NCBI GenBank assembly: GCA_965199745.1
Contig: CBDATB010000012.1
Location: forward strand, 124,001-188,000
Length of the DNA stretch: 64,000 bases
Origin: CBDATB01 sp965199745
Lineage (GTDB): Bacteria; Bacteroidota; Bacteroidia; Cytophagales; Flammeovirgaceae
Direction of reading: 5' to 3'
Below the pieces are notes generated by a model. The model worked only from the letters and a program-made list of their open reading frames with translations, was not told the DNA's origin and made no database searches. The translations under genes and the position numbers were made by a program. This document shows positions 1-8,547 of the stretch, piece by piece; the first letter of the stretch is position 1; every line of letters starts with the position of its first letter.

Positions 1-1
1 T

Positions 2-541
2 AAGGGACTTAGCGGAGGTAAGCACACTTGGATAAATGCATTTCCAATAGGTAAGGATGAAGAAGAAAAAAAGGGAGAGTTTAAAATTCGAGCTAATGAC
101 ACATGGGATGTTAATCTTGGTGTAGGAGGTGTTAACATCACGGGTAGTGCTATGATTTCCGGATCTGATAACTTTATACTGGATGGTGCTGATAATTTTT
201 ATCTTATGACACTGTCTACCTCAGATGACGGAGCTAGTTGGGATCTCGCAATAGAGCCTGCTACCTGGGGAATTATTGGTAATGCTACTCCAACAGGCTG
301 GGAATCTGATACTGATTTGACTTATGATGACAACCGCTCAAGTGCCTCTGTTACCATAGCACTTACGGAGGGTGAATACAAATTTAGAGTAAATGACGCT
401 TGGGATTTTAATGTTGGTGGAGATAATATTAGTGAATTAGTACTCGATGGTGCTAACTTAAAAATAGCAACAGCTAAGACTTATACTATTGGTTTAAATA
501 TGGATAGCTTCGGTAATTTCGCTCTGTCAGGGGTGGAATAA
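2..541 (+). CDS. SusE/SusF-like outer-membrane glycan-binding protein, C-terminal part
   Basis: The frame is open from the left edge to a TAA at 539-541, so about 179 C-terminal residues are present and the start lies outside. The piece holds two related modules: each has a G-E-(F/Y)-K-(I/F)-R-x-N-D-x-W-D motif (about positions 77-112 and 370-405) followed by a strand-rich stretch. The second module begins with a W-G-I-I-G-(N/D)-A-T-P-x-G-W motif typical of SusE/SusF-like proteins, surface lipoproteins that bind oligosaccharides beside SusC/SusD. Such genes normally follow susC-susD, so this is probably the end of a separate upstream utilisation locus. Substrate cannot be read from the sequence. 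Family call good; name of paralogue (E or F) uncertain. Confidence 0.75.
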   Translation, partial: KGLSGGKHTWINAFPIGKDEEEKKGEFKIRANDTWDVNLGVGGVNITGSAMISGSDNFILDGADNFYLMTLSTSDDGASWDLAIEPATWGIIGNATPTGWESDTDLTYDDNRSSASVTIALTEGEYKFRVNDAWDFNVGGDNISELVLDGANLKIATAKTYTIGLNMDSFGNFALSGVE

Positions 542-610
542 AATGATGATAGAGAACAGCCCTCATACTGTATTTCAGAGCGTATAGGTTTTTCCTATTA
601 AGCCAAAAAA

Positions 611-646
611 ACTAAGCATCAGAGGTTAAACCTTCCGATGCTTAGT
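611..646. terminator. Inverted repeat, probable transcription terminator
   Basis: ACTAAGCATC at 611-620 pairs perfectly with GATGCTTAGT at 637-646, and AGGTT/AACCT pair inside it. A run of A (605-610) precedes the stem, so a U-run exists only for minus-strand transcripts; on the plus strand the stem is followed by CATTTAC. It sits 70 bp after the SusE/F-like stop and about 105 bp before susC, so it most likely separates the two loci. The terminator role is inferred from place and shape only. Confidence 0.5.
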
Positions 647-752
647 CATTTACAATGCTGTGCTACATTCGCAAGTGCCTGCCCTTTTGCTTTCCTTAGG
701 TACTGATATAAATCATTAGACATCTCTTTTTACCATAAAAAACAACTTATTG

Positions 753-3746
753 ATGAACAAATACACAAAAAGAAAACGTACTTTGTGCTTCATTAGTACT
801 CAATTAATAAAGATTATACCTGTGCTACTTTTTGTATTCCTACCAGCAGTTATTACCCATGCCCAACAGACTATCAAAGGAAAAGTAACAGACGTGCTAG
901 ACAGCAGCAGCTTGCCCGGTGCCAGTGTTATCGTAAAAGGTACTACCACAGGCACGGTAACAGATATCGATGGTAATTATGTCATTAAGGTTAATACTGG
1001 GCAGGTATTGATGTTTACTTTTGTGGGCTTCCAAACGCGCGAAGTTACCATCAGCGATCAGTCAACTATTAATATCAGTTTGGAGGCAGAGCAACTCGAT
1101 GAGGTGGTTGTTACTGGTTATGGTGCTGTACAAAAAAAGAATTTGACAGGGGTAGTTACCAAAGTAAAGTCAGAAGAATTTAATCAAGGTCTTATCACAT
1201 CGGCAGAAGGATTGCTAGTGGCTAAAGTCCCCGGCATGCAAATCACCAGTAATGATGGTTCACCCGGAGGCAGAAGTACTATTTTGCTTAGGGGTGGTAC
1301 GTCCATAACGGCCAGTAACGAACCACTCTTTGTGGTAGACGGCGTACCACTAAGCACTGAGGATGTATCAGGAGAAAGAAACCCACTTAATTTTATTAAT
1401 CCATCTGATATTGCAGATATTACCGTACTGAAAGATGCTTCTGCGGGAGCTATCTACGGCTCAAGAGCCGCTAATGGGGTGGTTATTATCACTACTAAGC
1501 AAGGTAAGCAAGGAAAAATAAAGGTATCTTATGATGGTTATTATTCCATATCAACATTCACAAGAGAAGTAGATATTTTTACTGCCGAAGAATTTAGAGC
1601 AGTTATTAATTGGAAGGCACCTCAAGTGTCCAATAGGCTTGGTGAAGACAATACAGACTGGGTCGGCGAGGTACTGCGTGCTTCCGGCACACAAAAACAT
1701 AATGTGTCGGTATCGGGTGGTAGTAAAAACCAAACGTTTTATTTTAGTGCTGCCTATTTAGATAATCAAGGTATATTAGAGACTTCGAGCAATAAAACGA
1801 CAAATTTATCTACTCGTTACTCTGCTAACTTGTTCAATAACACCCTGAGAATAAATTTAAACGGCAAGGCAGGCTTTAGTCGAGAAAGATATGCCCCTAA
1901 TGTAATAGGAGATGCCCTATCCTTTGACCCTACCAGACCCGTTAGAGACGAAGACGGAATTGGAGGGTACTTTCAGTGGTCTAATGGTTTGGCTGCTAGA
2001 AATCCTGTTTCAAGAATTGAACTGACTGAAAACTCAGGTGATTCCAGAAGGCTGCTAGGTCATTTTAGTGCCGAATATTTCTTAACTTTTATCAAAGGCT
2101 TATCAGTAAAAGCCGATATGAGTTATAATTATAGCAAAGGAGCCAGCGATTTGACAGAACAACGTGAACTTAATTCTGATCCAATAAATAATCTTACTGC
2201 CGGTGTCTATAACATTAGTGATGCCACCAGAGAAAGTCGATTGCTTGAAACCACCATCAGATATCAGCGAGATATCGGAAAACATAAACTCAGTCTTTTG
2301 GGTGGATATTCCTGGCAAAATTTTGAATTAGACAAGCTTACTTTTGAAACAGACTCGCTCACTGACACCTTTGTACCAAGAGACCTTACTACCGTAAGAT
2401 TGGTAGATTCAATACCGGAAATTGTCGAAAACAGGCTAATTTCTTTCTTTGGGCAAATCAATTACGCTTATGATGCTAAGTATTTACTAACGCTGACGCT
2501 CAGGAGAGATGGTTCTACTCGTTTTTCTCCACGCAACCGATGGGGAATTTTTCCGTCTGCTGCTTTTGCTTGGCAAATATTAGAAGAAGATTTTGCTACT
2601 TCGTTAAAAAATACATTCAGCGACCTCAAGTTAAGAGTTGGTTATGGTATAACCGGACAGCAGGACGGTATAGAAGATTATTTCTATCTTTCCAGATACT
2701 TGCAAAGTAATGGCGATGCCAGTTATCAATTCGGTGATGAATTTGTCAGAACATTAAGACCAGAACCCTTTGACCCCGATTTAAAGTGGGAAGAAACCCG
2801 CTCATTTAATGTCGGTCTTGATTTTGGCTTTCTCAATGGAAAAATAAGCGGTTCGATAGATTATTACGTGAAAAATACAGCCGATTTATTTTTTGAACCA
2901 CCACTGGCAGCAGGGTCAAATATCACAGACGAATTATTGAGAAATATTGCTTTTATTAGAAACGAAGGTATCGAATTATTACTCAACAGCACTATCTTAA
3001 ATAAAAAAGACTGGAAATGGAATGTGAGCTTTAATTTTTCTAGCAATAAAAATACAGTTATTAAAATAGATAACTCTAACGACCCTAATTTTTTTGGCTA
3101 CCCCACCGGAGCTATTTCAGGAGACATAGGGCAAACTATACAAATATTAAGAGCAGACATATTAAGAGATACTTTTCTGGCGCATCGTCAAAAATTTGAC
3201 GAGCAAGGAAATCCTGTTTCAGGCTTTTCAATTCCGGATGCCTATCAAGATATTAACGGCGATGGTATTGTTAATGAAGATGACTTGGTTGCTCTAACAA
3301 GTAAGCCACCCGTACCTCAATATCTAATAGGTTTGACTTCGCGGCTGAAATTCAAAGATTTTGACCTCAGTCTTACTATTAGATCAAATATTGGAAATCA
3401 TGCATATAATAATGTTGCTTCCGCCAATGGTTATTTTGCCCGATTGACCGACTTGAATATTACGAGTAATATCAATACATCCGCTTTGTTGAGCAATTTC
3501 GACCAGCGACAACTATTGTCGGATTATTATATTGAAAATGCCTCATTTGTCAAGCTCGATAATATTACACTGGCTTATACTATCAGCCAACTAAAGGCTG
3601 TCTATCTTAGACCATACGTTACAGTACAAAATCCGTTAGTAATAACGGGCTATAGTGGTATAGACCCCGAATTGAATAACGGGATTGATAACAACATATA
3701 TCCTAGAGCTACAACATTCCTTTTTGGTTTAAATGTTAATTTTTGA
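753..3746 (+). CDS. SusC/RagA-type TonB-dependent outer-membrane receptor
   Basis: A 997-residue SusC-like porin that imports glycans or peptides across the outer membrane, powered by TonB/ExbBD. A signal peptide (charged start, hydrophobic core about 18-34, T-H-A cleavage near 37) is followed by a carboxypeptidase-regulatory-like beta domain (about 40-112), the TonB-box-like VVVTGYG at 118-124, a plug domain to about residue 245 with the typical K-D-A-S-A-x-A-I-Y-G-S-R-A-A-N-G-V motif, and a 22-strand-type barrel ending in aromatic F-x-F-G-L-N-V-N-F. An in-frame TTG lies just before, at 750; I prefer the ATG at 753. The stop overlaps the region of the next gene, so susC and susD are co-transcribed. 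No glycoside hydrolase is nearby, so substrate is unknown. Confidence 0.93.
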   Translation: MNKYTKRKRTLCFISTQLIKIIPVLLFVFLPAVITHAQQTIKGKVTDVLDSSSLPGASVIVKGTTTGTVTDIDGNYVIKVNTGQVLMFTFVGFQTREVTISDQSTINISLEAEQLDEVVVTGYGAVQKKNLTGVVTKVKSEEFNQGLITSAEGLLVAKVPGMQITSNDGSPGGRSTILLRGGTSITASNEPLFVVDGVPLSTEDVSGERNPLNFINPSDIADITVLKDASAGAIYGSRAANGVVIITTKQGKQGKIKVSYDGYYSISTFTREVDIFTAEEFRAVINWKAPQVSNRLGEDNTDWVGEVLRASGTQKHNVSVSGGSKNQTFYFSAAYLDNQGILETSSNKTTNLSTRYSANLFNNTLRINLNGKAGFSRERYAPNVIGDALSFDPTRPVRDEDGIGGYFQWSNGLAARNPVSRIELTENSGDSRRLLGHFSAEYFLTFIKGLSVKADMSYNYSKGASDLTEQRELNSDPINNLTAGVYNISDATRESRLLETTIRYQRDIGKHKLSLLGGYSWQNFELDKLTFETDSLTDTFVPRDLTTVRLVDSIPEIVENRLISFFGQINYAYDAKYLLTLTLRRDGSTRFSPRNRWGIFPSAAFAWQILEEDFATSLKNTFSDLKLRVGYGITGQQDGIEDYFYLSRYLQSNGDASYQFGDEFVRTLRPEPFDPDLKWEETRSFNVGLDFGFLNGKISGSIDYYVKNTADLFFEPPLAAGSNITDELLRNIAFIRNEGIELLLNSTILNKKDWKWNVSFNFSSNKNTVIKIDNSNDPNFFGYPTGAISGDIGQTIQILRADILRDTFLAHRQKFDEQGNPVSGFSIPDAYQDINGDGIVNEDDLVALTSKPPVPQYLIGLTSRLKFKDFDLSLTIRSNIGNHAYNNVASANGYFARLTDLNITSNINTSALLSNFDQRQLLSDYYIENASFVKLDNITLAYTISQLKAVYLRPYVTVQNPLVITGYSGIDPELNNGIDNNIYPRATTFLFGLNVNF

Positions 3747-3754
3747 AATTAGTC

Positions 3755-5356
3755 ATGATGAAGAAAATATTTACTGTGATTTGCTGCTTATGGATAGTAT
3801 CTTCTTGCACAGAGCTAGACTTAGAGCCACCCATAGCAGAGTTAGGTAGTCAAGTTTTCAAAAGTGCTAGCGACTATCGTAGCTATTTAGCAAAGATATA
3901 CGCTAGTATGTCTTTAACGGGACAAGACGGACCTGCCGGCAAGGGAGATCTCACCATTATTGAGGATGAGGGTTTTACTAGCTATATAAGAGCATACTGG
4001 AAAGCACAAGAGTTAACCACCGACGAAGCCGTTATTGCTTGGACAGATGCCGGCATTAGAGACTTACATTTGCATACTTGGTCTTCACAAAATCAATTCA
4101 TCAGGGTACTATATTATAGGATTTTTTATATGGTGGCTTTGGTTAATGATTTTTTGGAGCAGTCTTCAGTAGAAAATTTGGATGTGAGAAATATTAGCGC
4201 AGGAGAAAGACCTGAAATTATGGAATATCGTGTTGAAGCGCGCTTTTTAAGAGCATTAGCTTATTGGCATGCTTTAGACTTATTCCGAAATGTACCTATA
4301 TATACTAGCATCACTAGTAATATTCCGGGTGCTTCAAGCCCGACTGAAACTTTCAATTTCATAGAATCAGAACTCAATGCAATTGAAGCGAGTATGATAG
4401 CTGCAAGAGATAACGAATATGGAAGAGCCGACCGAGCTGCTCTATGGATGTTGCAAGCCAAACTTTATCTCAACGCAGAAGTCTATATAGAAGAAAATCG
4501 TTATACAGACTGTATTACGGCATGTAGAAAAGTGATTGACGCAGGATATAGTTTAAATAATAATTATGCTACCTTATTTATGGCGGATAATCATACTTCT
4601 GACGAAATTATTTTTTCTTTACCCGCCGATGGTTTACGCTCTCAAAGCTGGGGAAGTACTACTTTTTTGGTACATGCGCCATTAGCAAATATTTCTGTTA
4701 ATGAAACTACCGGAGATACTATTGTTTTTATCAATCCCTTAGATTATGGCGTGTCAGATGGATGGGCAGGTTTGCGTACTACTTCTGCTATGGTTGATAA
4801 ATTTCGTATAGGTGTGGGTAATACCTTTGACCCTAGGGTTAATTTCTTCACCAAAGGGCAAAATTTGGAGATTAATGATATAGGAGAGTTTACAGATGGC
4901 TACGCAGTTATTAAATATGTGAATACCACATCAACCGGCGAAGTAGGATCAGACCTGACCCACGTCGATACAGATTACGTCATGTTTAGGCTTGCTGATG
5001 CTTACCTAATGTACGCAGAATCCATTCTAAGAGGCGGTACAGGAGGTGATATAAATCAAGCCCTGACCTTCATTAACTCATTGAGACAAAGAGCTTATGG
5101 AGATAATTCTGCTAATATCTTGGCAAGTGATATGACTTTAGATTTTGTGCTGGATGAAAGAAGTAAAGAATTATATTGGGAGGGATCGCGCAGAATTGAT
5201 TTGATTCGATACGGGCGGTTTTCTGACCAAGGTATCTGGCCGTGGAAAGGAGGTACAGCCGAAGGAAAAACAACAGAATCTTTTAGAGATATTTTTCCTA
5301 TACCAGCCTCAGATTTGGTTGCTAACCCAAATTTAATACAAAACCCTGGATATTAA
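3755..5356 (+). CDS. SusD/RagB-family surface lipoprotein
   Basis: A 533-residue partner of the preceding SusC-like porin; SusD proteins form the lid over the barrel and capture the substrate at the cell surface. The N-terminus is a lipoprotein signal with a V-S-S-C lipobox, lipidated Cys at residue 18. The middle has TPR-like helices (motif R-x-E-A-R-F-L-R-A-L-A-Y-W near residue 165) and the C-terminal third has the usual D-E-R-S-K-E-L-Y-W-E-G-x-R-R-x-D-L-I-R motif and the I-P-x-x-D-L ending. An in-frame TTG overlapping the susC stop exists at 3743, but the ATG at 3755 gives the cleaner lipoprotein signal. Nothing that looks like SusE/F or an enzyme follows. Confidence 0.92.
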   Translation: MMKKIFTVICCLWIVSSCTELDLEPPIAELGSQVFKSASDYRSYLAKIYASMSLTGQDGPAGKGDLTIIEDEGFTSYIRAYWKAQELTTDEAVIAWTDAGIRDLHLHTWSSQNQFIRVLYYRIFYMVALVNDFLEQSSVENLDVRNISAGERPEIMEYRVEARFLRALAYWHALDLFRNVPIYTSITSNIPGASSPTETFNFIESELNAIEASMIAARDNEYGRADRAALWMLQAKLYLNAEVYIEENRYTDCITACRKVIDAGYSLNNNYATLFMADNHTSDEIIFSLPADGLRSQSWGSTTFLVHAPLANISVNETTGDTIVFINPLDYGVSDGWAGLRTTSAMVDKFRIGVGNTFDPRVNFFTKGQNLEINDIGEFTDGYAVIKYVNTTSTGEVGSDLTHVDTDYVMFRLADAYLMYAESILRGGTGGDINQALTFINSLRQRAYGDNSANILASDMTLDFVLDERSKELYWEGSRRIDLIRYGRFSDQGIWPWKGGTAEGKTTESFRDIFPIPASDLVANPNLIQNPGY

Positions 5357-5457
5357 GAACAGCGATACAACACTGATGAGAAAATAAATATTTCTGCTAA
5401 CTGATCCATCGGAAATAAACAAATAGTAGTTTTTTTTATCATCCGTTTTTTATTTTT

Positions 5458-5489
5458 TTTGCTAATTATAGATAATACGCATAAATTTG
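5458..5489 (+). promoter_or_regulatory. Bacteroidota-type promoter of the HU-like gene
   Basis: TTTG at 5458-5461 is separated by 20 bp from TAAATTTG at 5482-5489, matching the TTTG / TAnnTTTG pattern used by the Bacteroidota primary sigma factor. It lies about 58 bp before the GTG start at 5548 and inside a T-rich stretch after susD. Confidence 0.65.
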
Positions 5490-5547
5490 TGTTCACATTG
5501 ATTTAACCAATCCTTACTTTTTCATTTCATTATAAAAAACTAAAACT

Positions 5548-5850
5548 GTGACTAAAGCAGAAGTGATAGCTGAAATAGTTAAACAGACAGGCATTGATAG
5601 ACAAGATGTGGGAGTTACTGTCGAAGCTCTTTTTCAAGTAGTGAAGAATAAAATGGGTGATGGGCAGAATATTTATGTAAGAGGATTTGGTAGTTTCGTT
5701 AATAAAAAACGAGCACGCAAGCTGGTGAGAAATATTTCTAAAAATGAAATTATGTTCGTTGAGGCACACTATATTCCTAGTTTTAAGCCTGCAAAATCTT
5801 TTTGCCAAAGCATTAAAAATAGTGAAAAAGTAAAAATGCTTAATGAATAG
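5548..5850 (+). CDS. HU/IHF-family DNA-binding protein
   Basis: A 100-residue nucleoid protein. The N-terminus (T-K-A-E-V-I-A-E-I) and the core motif V-R-G-F-G-S-F near residue 50 are those of the HU/IHF fold; the DNA-gripping beta arm follows at about 53-80 and the family's closing F-x-P-A-K motif is present near residue 77. A 15-20 residue tail extends past it. The start is GTG, supported by the match to family N-termini and by the promoter just upstream. It heads a run with a TPR protein and RNase G, an order seen often in Bacteroidota. Whether it works as HU or as an IHF-like bender cannot be told. Confidence 0.9.
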   Translation: MTKAEVIAEIVKQTGIDRQDVGVTVEALFQVVKNKMGDGQNIYVRGFGSFVNKKRARKLVRNISKNEIMFVEAHYIPSFKPAKSFCQSIKNSEKVKMLNE

Positions 5851-5871
5851 TAAATACTTCACTGGCAGGTT

Positions 5872-6705
5872 ATGTTAAAAACACAATTCATACTCATATT
5901 AGCAGCAGTAGCACTCATATACTTACTGTATAGTCTACCTAGGGTTGTACTAAATAGTAGCGAGAAAATGTTTTCATCAAAGCTCGAAACAAATACCGAC
6001 ATCGCTCAAAATTATACCAATAAAAACAACGATACGCACGTTACTTCTCAGAAAAAAGCTACTATTAGTAGACTAAAAAGTGCACTCCTATCTGAAAAAA
6101 AAGAAGCACCAGCCTTCGACACGCTCGAAGTATTGATTACTGCCTTAAAATCTGTTAATCTTTACGATAGTGCGGCTATCTACGCTGCTCATCTGGCAGA
6201 AAAGTACCCGAAAGTAGCTAACTTCCAAAAAGCTGGTAACTTATACTACGAAGCTTACCAGCTCGCTACAGATGCGCAAAAAGCGAACTTGCTGTCAATA
6301 CAAGCAAGAAAGTACCTCGAAAAAACTTACCAGCTCGATCCTTCCAATGATGACGCTAAAGTAAAGATAGGCATGACTTACGTATTATCAAGCAACCCTA
6401 TGCAAGGTGTCATCATGATTAGGGAGGTGTTGGAGAAAAACCCGACTCACGAACTCGCTATTTTTAACTTGGGTATTTTATCCTTACAGTCAGGGCAATA
6501 CCAAAAAGCAAAAAATAGATTCAATCAGTTGTTAACAATAAATTCAAGCAACTTGCAAGCACTTTTCTATTTGGGACTAAGTCTCAAAGGCTTAAATGAA
6601 ATAGAAGAAGCTATAAAAATTTTGCAAGATGTTCAGGAGCAGTCAAAAGACCCTCAATTATTATCTACAGTCATACAATTAATCAACGAGATAAAACAAC
6701 AATAA
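5872..6705 (+). CDS. Membrane-anchored TPR protein
   Basis: A 277-residue protein with one N-terminal transmembrane segment (about residues 5-25), a charged low-complexity linker to about 65, and then tetratricopeptide-like helices. The clearest repeats lie at about 130-235, with motifs such as L-E-K-T-Y-Q-L-D-P-S-N, L-G-I-L-S-L-Q-S-G-Q-Y-Q-K-A and L-F-Y-L-G-L-S-L-K-G. It probably displays a protein-binding scaffold on the outer face of the inner membrane. It starts 21 bp after the HU-like gene and shares its promoter. Function unknown beyond scaffold; the pairing with HU and RNase G is conserved in the phylum (from memory, not searched). Confidence 0.8.
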   Translation: MLKTQFILILAAVALIYLLYSLPRVVLNSSEKMFSSKLETNTDIAQNYTNKNNDTHVTSQKKATISRLKSALLSEKKEAPAFDTLEVLITALKSVNLYDSAAIYAAHLAEKYPKVANFQKAGNLYYEAYQLATDAQKANLLSIQARKYLEKTYQLDPSNDDAKVKIGMTYVLSSNPMQGVIMIREVLEKNPTHELAIFNLGILSLQSGQYQKAKNRFNQLLTINSSNLQALFYLGLSLKGLNEIEEAIKILQDVQEQSKDPQLLSTVIQLINEIKQQ

Positions 6706-6729
6706 TTATTAGTCAGCCCAATGATTGTA

Positions 6730-6737
6730 TATCTTTG
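6730..6737 (+). promoter_or_regulatory. Probable promoter -7 box before the small basic gene and rng
   Basis: TATCTTTG matches TAnnTTTG and lies 52 bp before the 29-codon gene. The -33 side is weak (TTATT around 6706-6710). Likely drives the small gene and rng together. Confidence 0.45.
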
Positions 6738-6789
6738 TAGTAAATACTATAAACGTTAAAAAAATTATCACACTTAAAAATTTAAAGCC

Positions 6790-6879
6790 ATGCCTTGTGG
6801 AAAAAAGAGAAAGAGACACAAAATTGCTACTCACAAAAGAAAAAAAAGACTCAGAAAAAACAGACACAAGAAAAAATAA
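6790..6879 (+). CDS. 29-residue arginine/lysine-rich protein, probable ribosome-associated (COX24/AURKAIP1-like)
   Basis: ATG at 6790 opens 29 codons ending at TAA 6877-6879. It begins M-P-x-G-K-K-R-K-R-H-K and continues with A-T-H-K-R-K-K-R-L-R-K-N-R-H-K-K-K: about two thirds Lys, Arg and His, with no acidic residue. Very similar short proteins are annotated in Bacteroidota as AURKAIP1/COX24-domain proteins, related to a small protein of the mitochondrial small ribosomal subunit; this comes from memory of the family. The gene lies between a TAnnTTTG promoter and RNase G, its usual place. A longer reading frame over the same bases (6725-6907) has no such family pattern and is a shadow. Confidence 0.75.
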   Translation: MPCGKKRKRHKIATHKRKKRLRKNRHKKK

Positions 6880-6976
6880 GTGTAGTTGGGTACCTATCTC
6901 AAAATAACATTTAATACTAAAAATATATTCCAAGATCATTTTTTAAAACATTGTTTAATCTAAAAAAACAAAAATA

Positions 6977-8530
6977 TTGAGTAATGAATTAATTATCAAT
7001 TCTACTCAAAACGGCGATCGGATTGCTCTTTTAAAAGATAAAAAACTGGTAGAACTTCATTATCAAAACGAAGAAAAAAAACTTAAAGTTGGTGATATTT
7101 ATTTGGGGACAGTTAGAAAATTAGTTCCCGGTCTCAACGCAGCATTTATAGATATAGGTTTTGAGAAAGATGCTTTCCTTAACTACCCAGATTTGGGTGC
7201 TAATGTCAATTCTTTGATGAAATTCACCAGACAGGTACAGGGAAATACAAAAGTTAATCATAAGTTGTCAGGTTTTGAGATGCTTGCCCAAACCGACAAA
7301 CGCGGCAAAATATCTGACGTACTCAAACCCAACTACCGCATTCTTGTACAAGTTACCAAAGAGCCAATTTCTACCAAAGGACCTCGTTTATCTTCCGAAT
7401 TATCTATTCCAGGGAGATACCTAGTACTGCTGCCTTTTTCTAATGATATTAATGTTTCAACAAAAATTACCGCTAGCAGCGAACGTAAAAGGTTGCTTCG
7501 CTTAGTTTCGTCTATTAAACCCAATAACTTTGGGGTAATTATTAGAACACTAGCAGAAGATAAAGAAGTCGCCGAATTGGACAAAGAATTGCGCAGTCTC
7601 GTCTTAAAATGGACGAAAGGACTGGAAATACTCGCCCACGCACGCCCTAAGCAAAAAGTTATTGGTGAAATTAATAAAGCCTCTTCCTTGCTCAGGGATA
7701 TGCTCAATGAAAGTTTTGATAGTATTGTCGTTGATAGCCAGCAGACATATGAAGAAATTAAAACTTTTGTCAAAGACATTGTTCCAGAGAAAGAAAAAAT
7801 TCTTAGACACTATAACAGTCGCATAAAGATTTTTGAAAACTTCGGTATCGAAAAGCAATTAAAAACACTGTTTGGAAAAGCTGTCACTCTGCCCAATGGC
7901 GGCTATCTGGTTATTGAACATACCGAGGCACTTCATGTGATAGATGTGAACAGTGGTAATAAGTCTAACAAAGAAGATAGCCAAGAAGTAACAGCTTTAA
8001 AAGTAAATCTGGAGGCTGGTGAAGAAATTGCCCGACAGCTTAGGCTTAGAGACATGGGTGGCATTATTGTGGTCGATTTTATTGATATGCGAGAAGCTGA
8101 AAATAGGAAAAAATTGTATAATTTCATCAAAGCTGAAATGAAAAAAGACCGGACAAAATCCAATGTGCTGCCACTTTCTAAGTTTGGCTTGATGCAGATT
8201 ACGCGCCAGCGTGTCAAACCTACTTTAAATATTAACACGCAGGAATCTTGCCCTAGTTGTAATGGCACAGGAAAAATTATGGCAAGTATTGCCGTATCCG
8301 ACCAGATAGAAAACAACTTGGACTACATCCTGAAAAAGCAAAATGCATTAAACTTAACGCTCATTGTACACCCTTATTTGTATAGCTTTTTCACCAAAGG
8401 GTTGATTTCTCCTAGAATAAAATGGTTTTTCAAGTACTATCGTTGGGTTAAGCTCATTAAAGATAGCTCCCTGGGCATCAGAGAATACCGTTTTATCAAT
8501 AAACAGAACGAGCAAATACAAATACAATAA
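6977..8530 (+). CDS. rng: Ribonuclease G/E family endoribonuclease
   Basis: A 517-residue endoribonuclease that cuts single-stranded RNA 5' of AU-rich sites, for rRNA maturation and mRNA decay. An S1 RNA-binding domain occupies about 38-120 (V-G-D-I-Y-L-G-T-V, N-A-A-F-I-D-I-G). The catalytic domain carries the two magnesium-binding aspartates at 323 (V-I-D-V-N-S-G) and 367 (V-V-D-F-I-D-M), and the zinc-link cysteines 425 and 428 (C-P-S-C-N-G). It lacks the long C-terminal degradosome scaffold of RNase E, so it is RNase G-like in size. The start is TTG at 6977; the S-N-E-L-I-I-N-S N-terminus matches the family, and the nearby ATG at 6984 is out of frame. Confidence 0.94.
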   Translation: MSNELIINSTQNGDRIALLKDKKLVELHYQNEEKKLKVGDIYLGTVRKLVPGLNAAFIDIGFEKDAFLNYPDLGANVNSLMKFTRQVQGNTKVNHKLSGFEMLAQTDKRGKISDVLKPNYRILVQVTKEPISTKGPRLSSELSIPGRYLVLLPFSNDINVSTKITASSERKRLLRLVSSIKPNNFGVIIRTLAEDKEVAELDKELRSLVLKWTKGLEILAHARPKQKVIGEINKASSLLRDMLNESFDSIVVDSQQTYEEIKTFVKDIVPEKEKILRHYNSRIKIFENFGIEKQLKTLFGKAVTLPNGGYLVIEHTEALHVIDVNSGNKSNKEDSQEVTALKVNLEAGEEIARQLRLRDMGGIIVVDFIDMREAENRKKLYNFIKAEMKKDRTKSNVLPLSKFGLMQITRQRVKPTLNINTQESCPSCNGTGKIMASIAVSDQIENNLDYILKKQNALNLTLIVHPYLYSFFTKGLISPRIKWFFKYYRWVKLIKDSSLGIREYRFINKQNEQIQIQ

Positions 8531-8547
8531 AAAAAGTAGCTACCCAC

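Noticed and set aside
6725..6907. 60-codon plus-strand frame over the small basic gene
   Set aside because: It is out of phase with the conserved 29-codon frame at 6790-6879 and has no family pattern.
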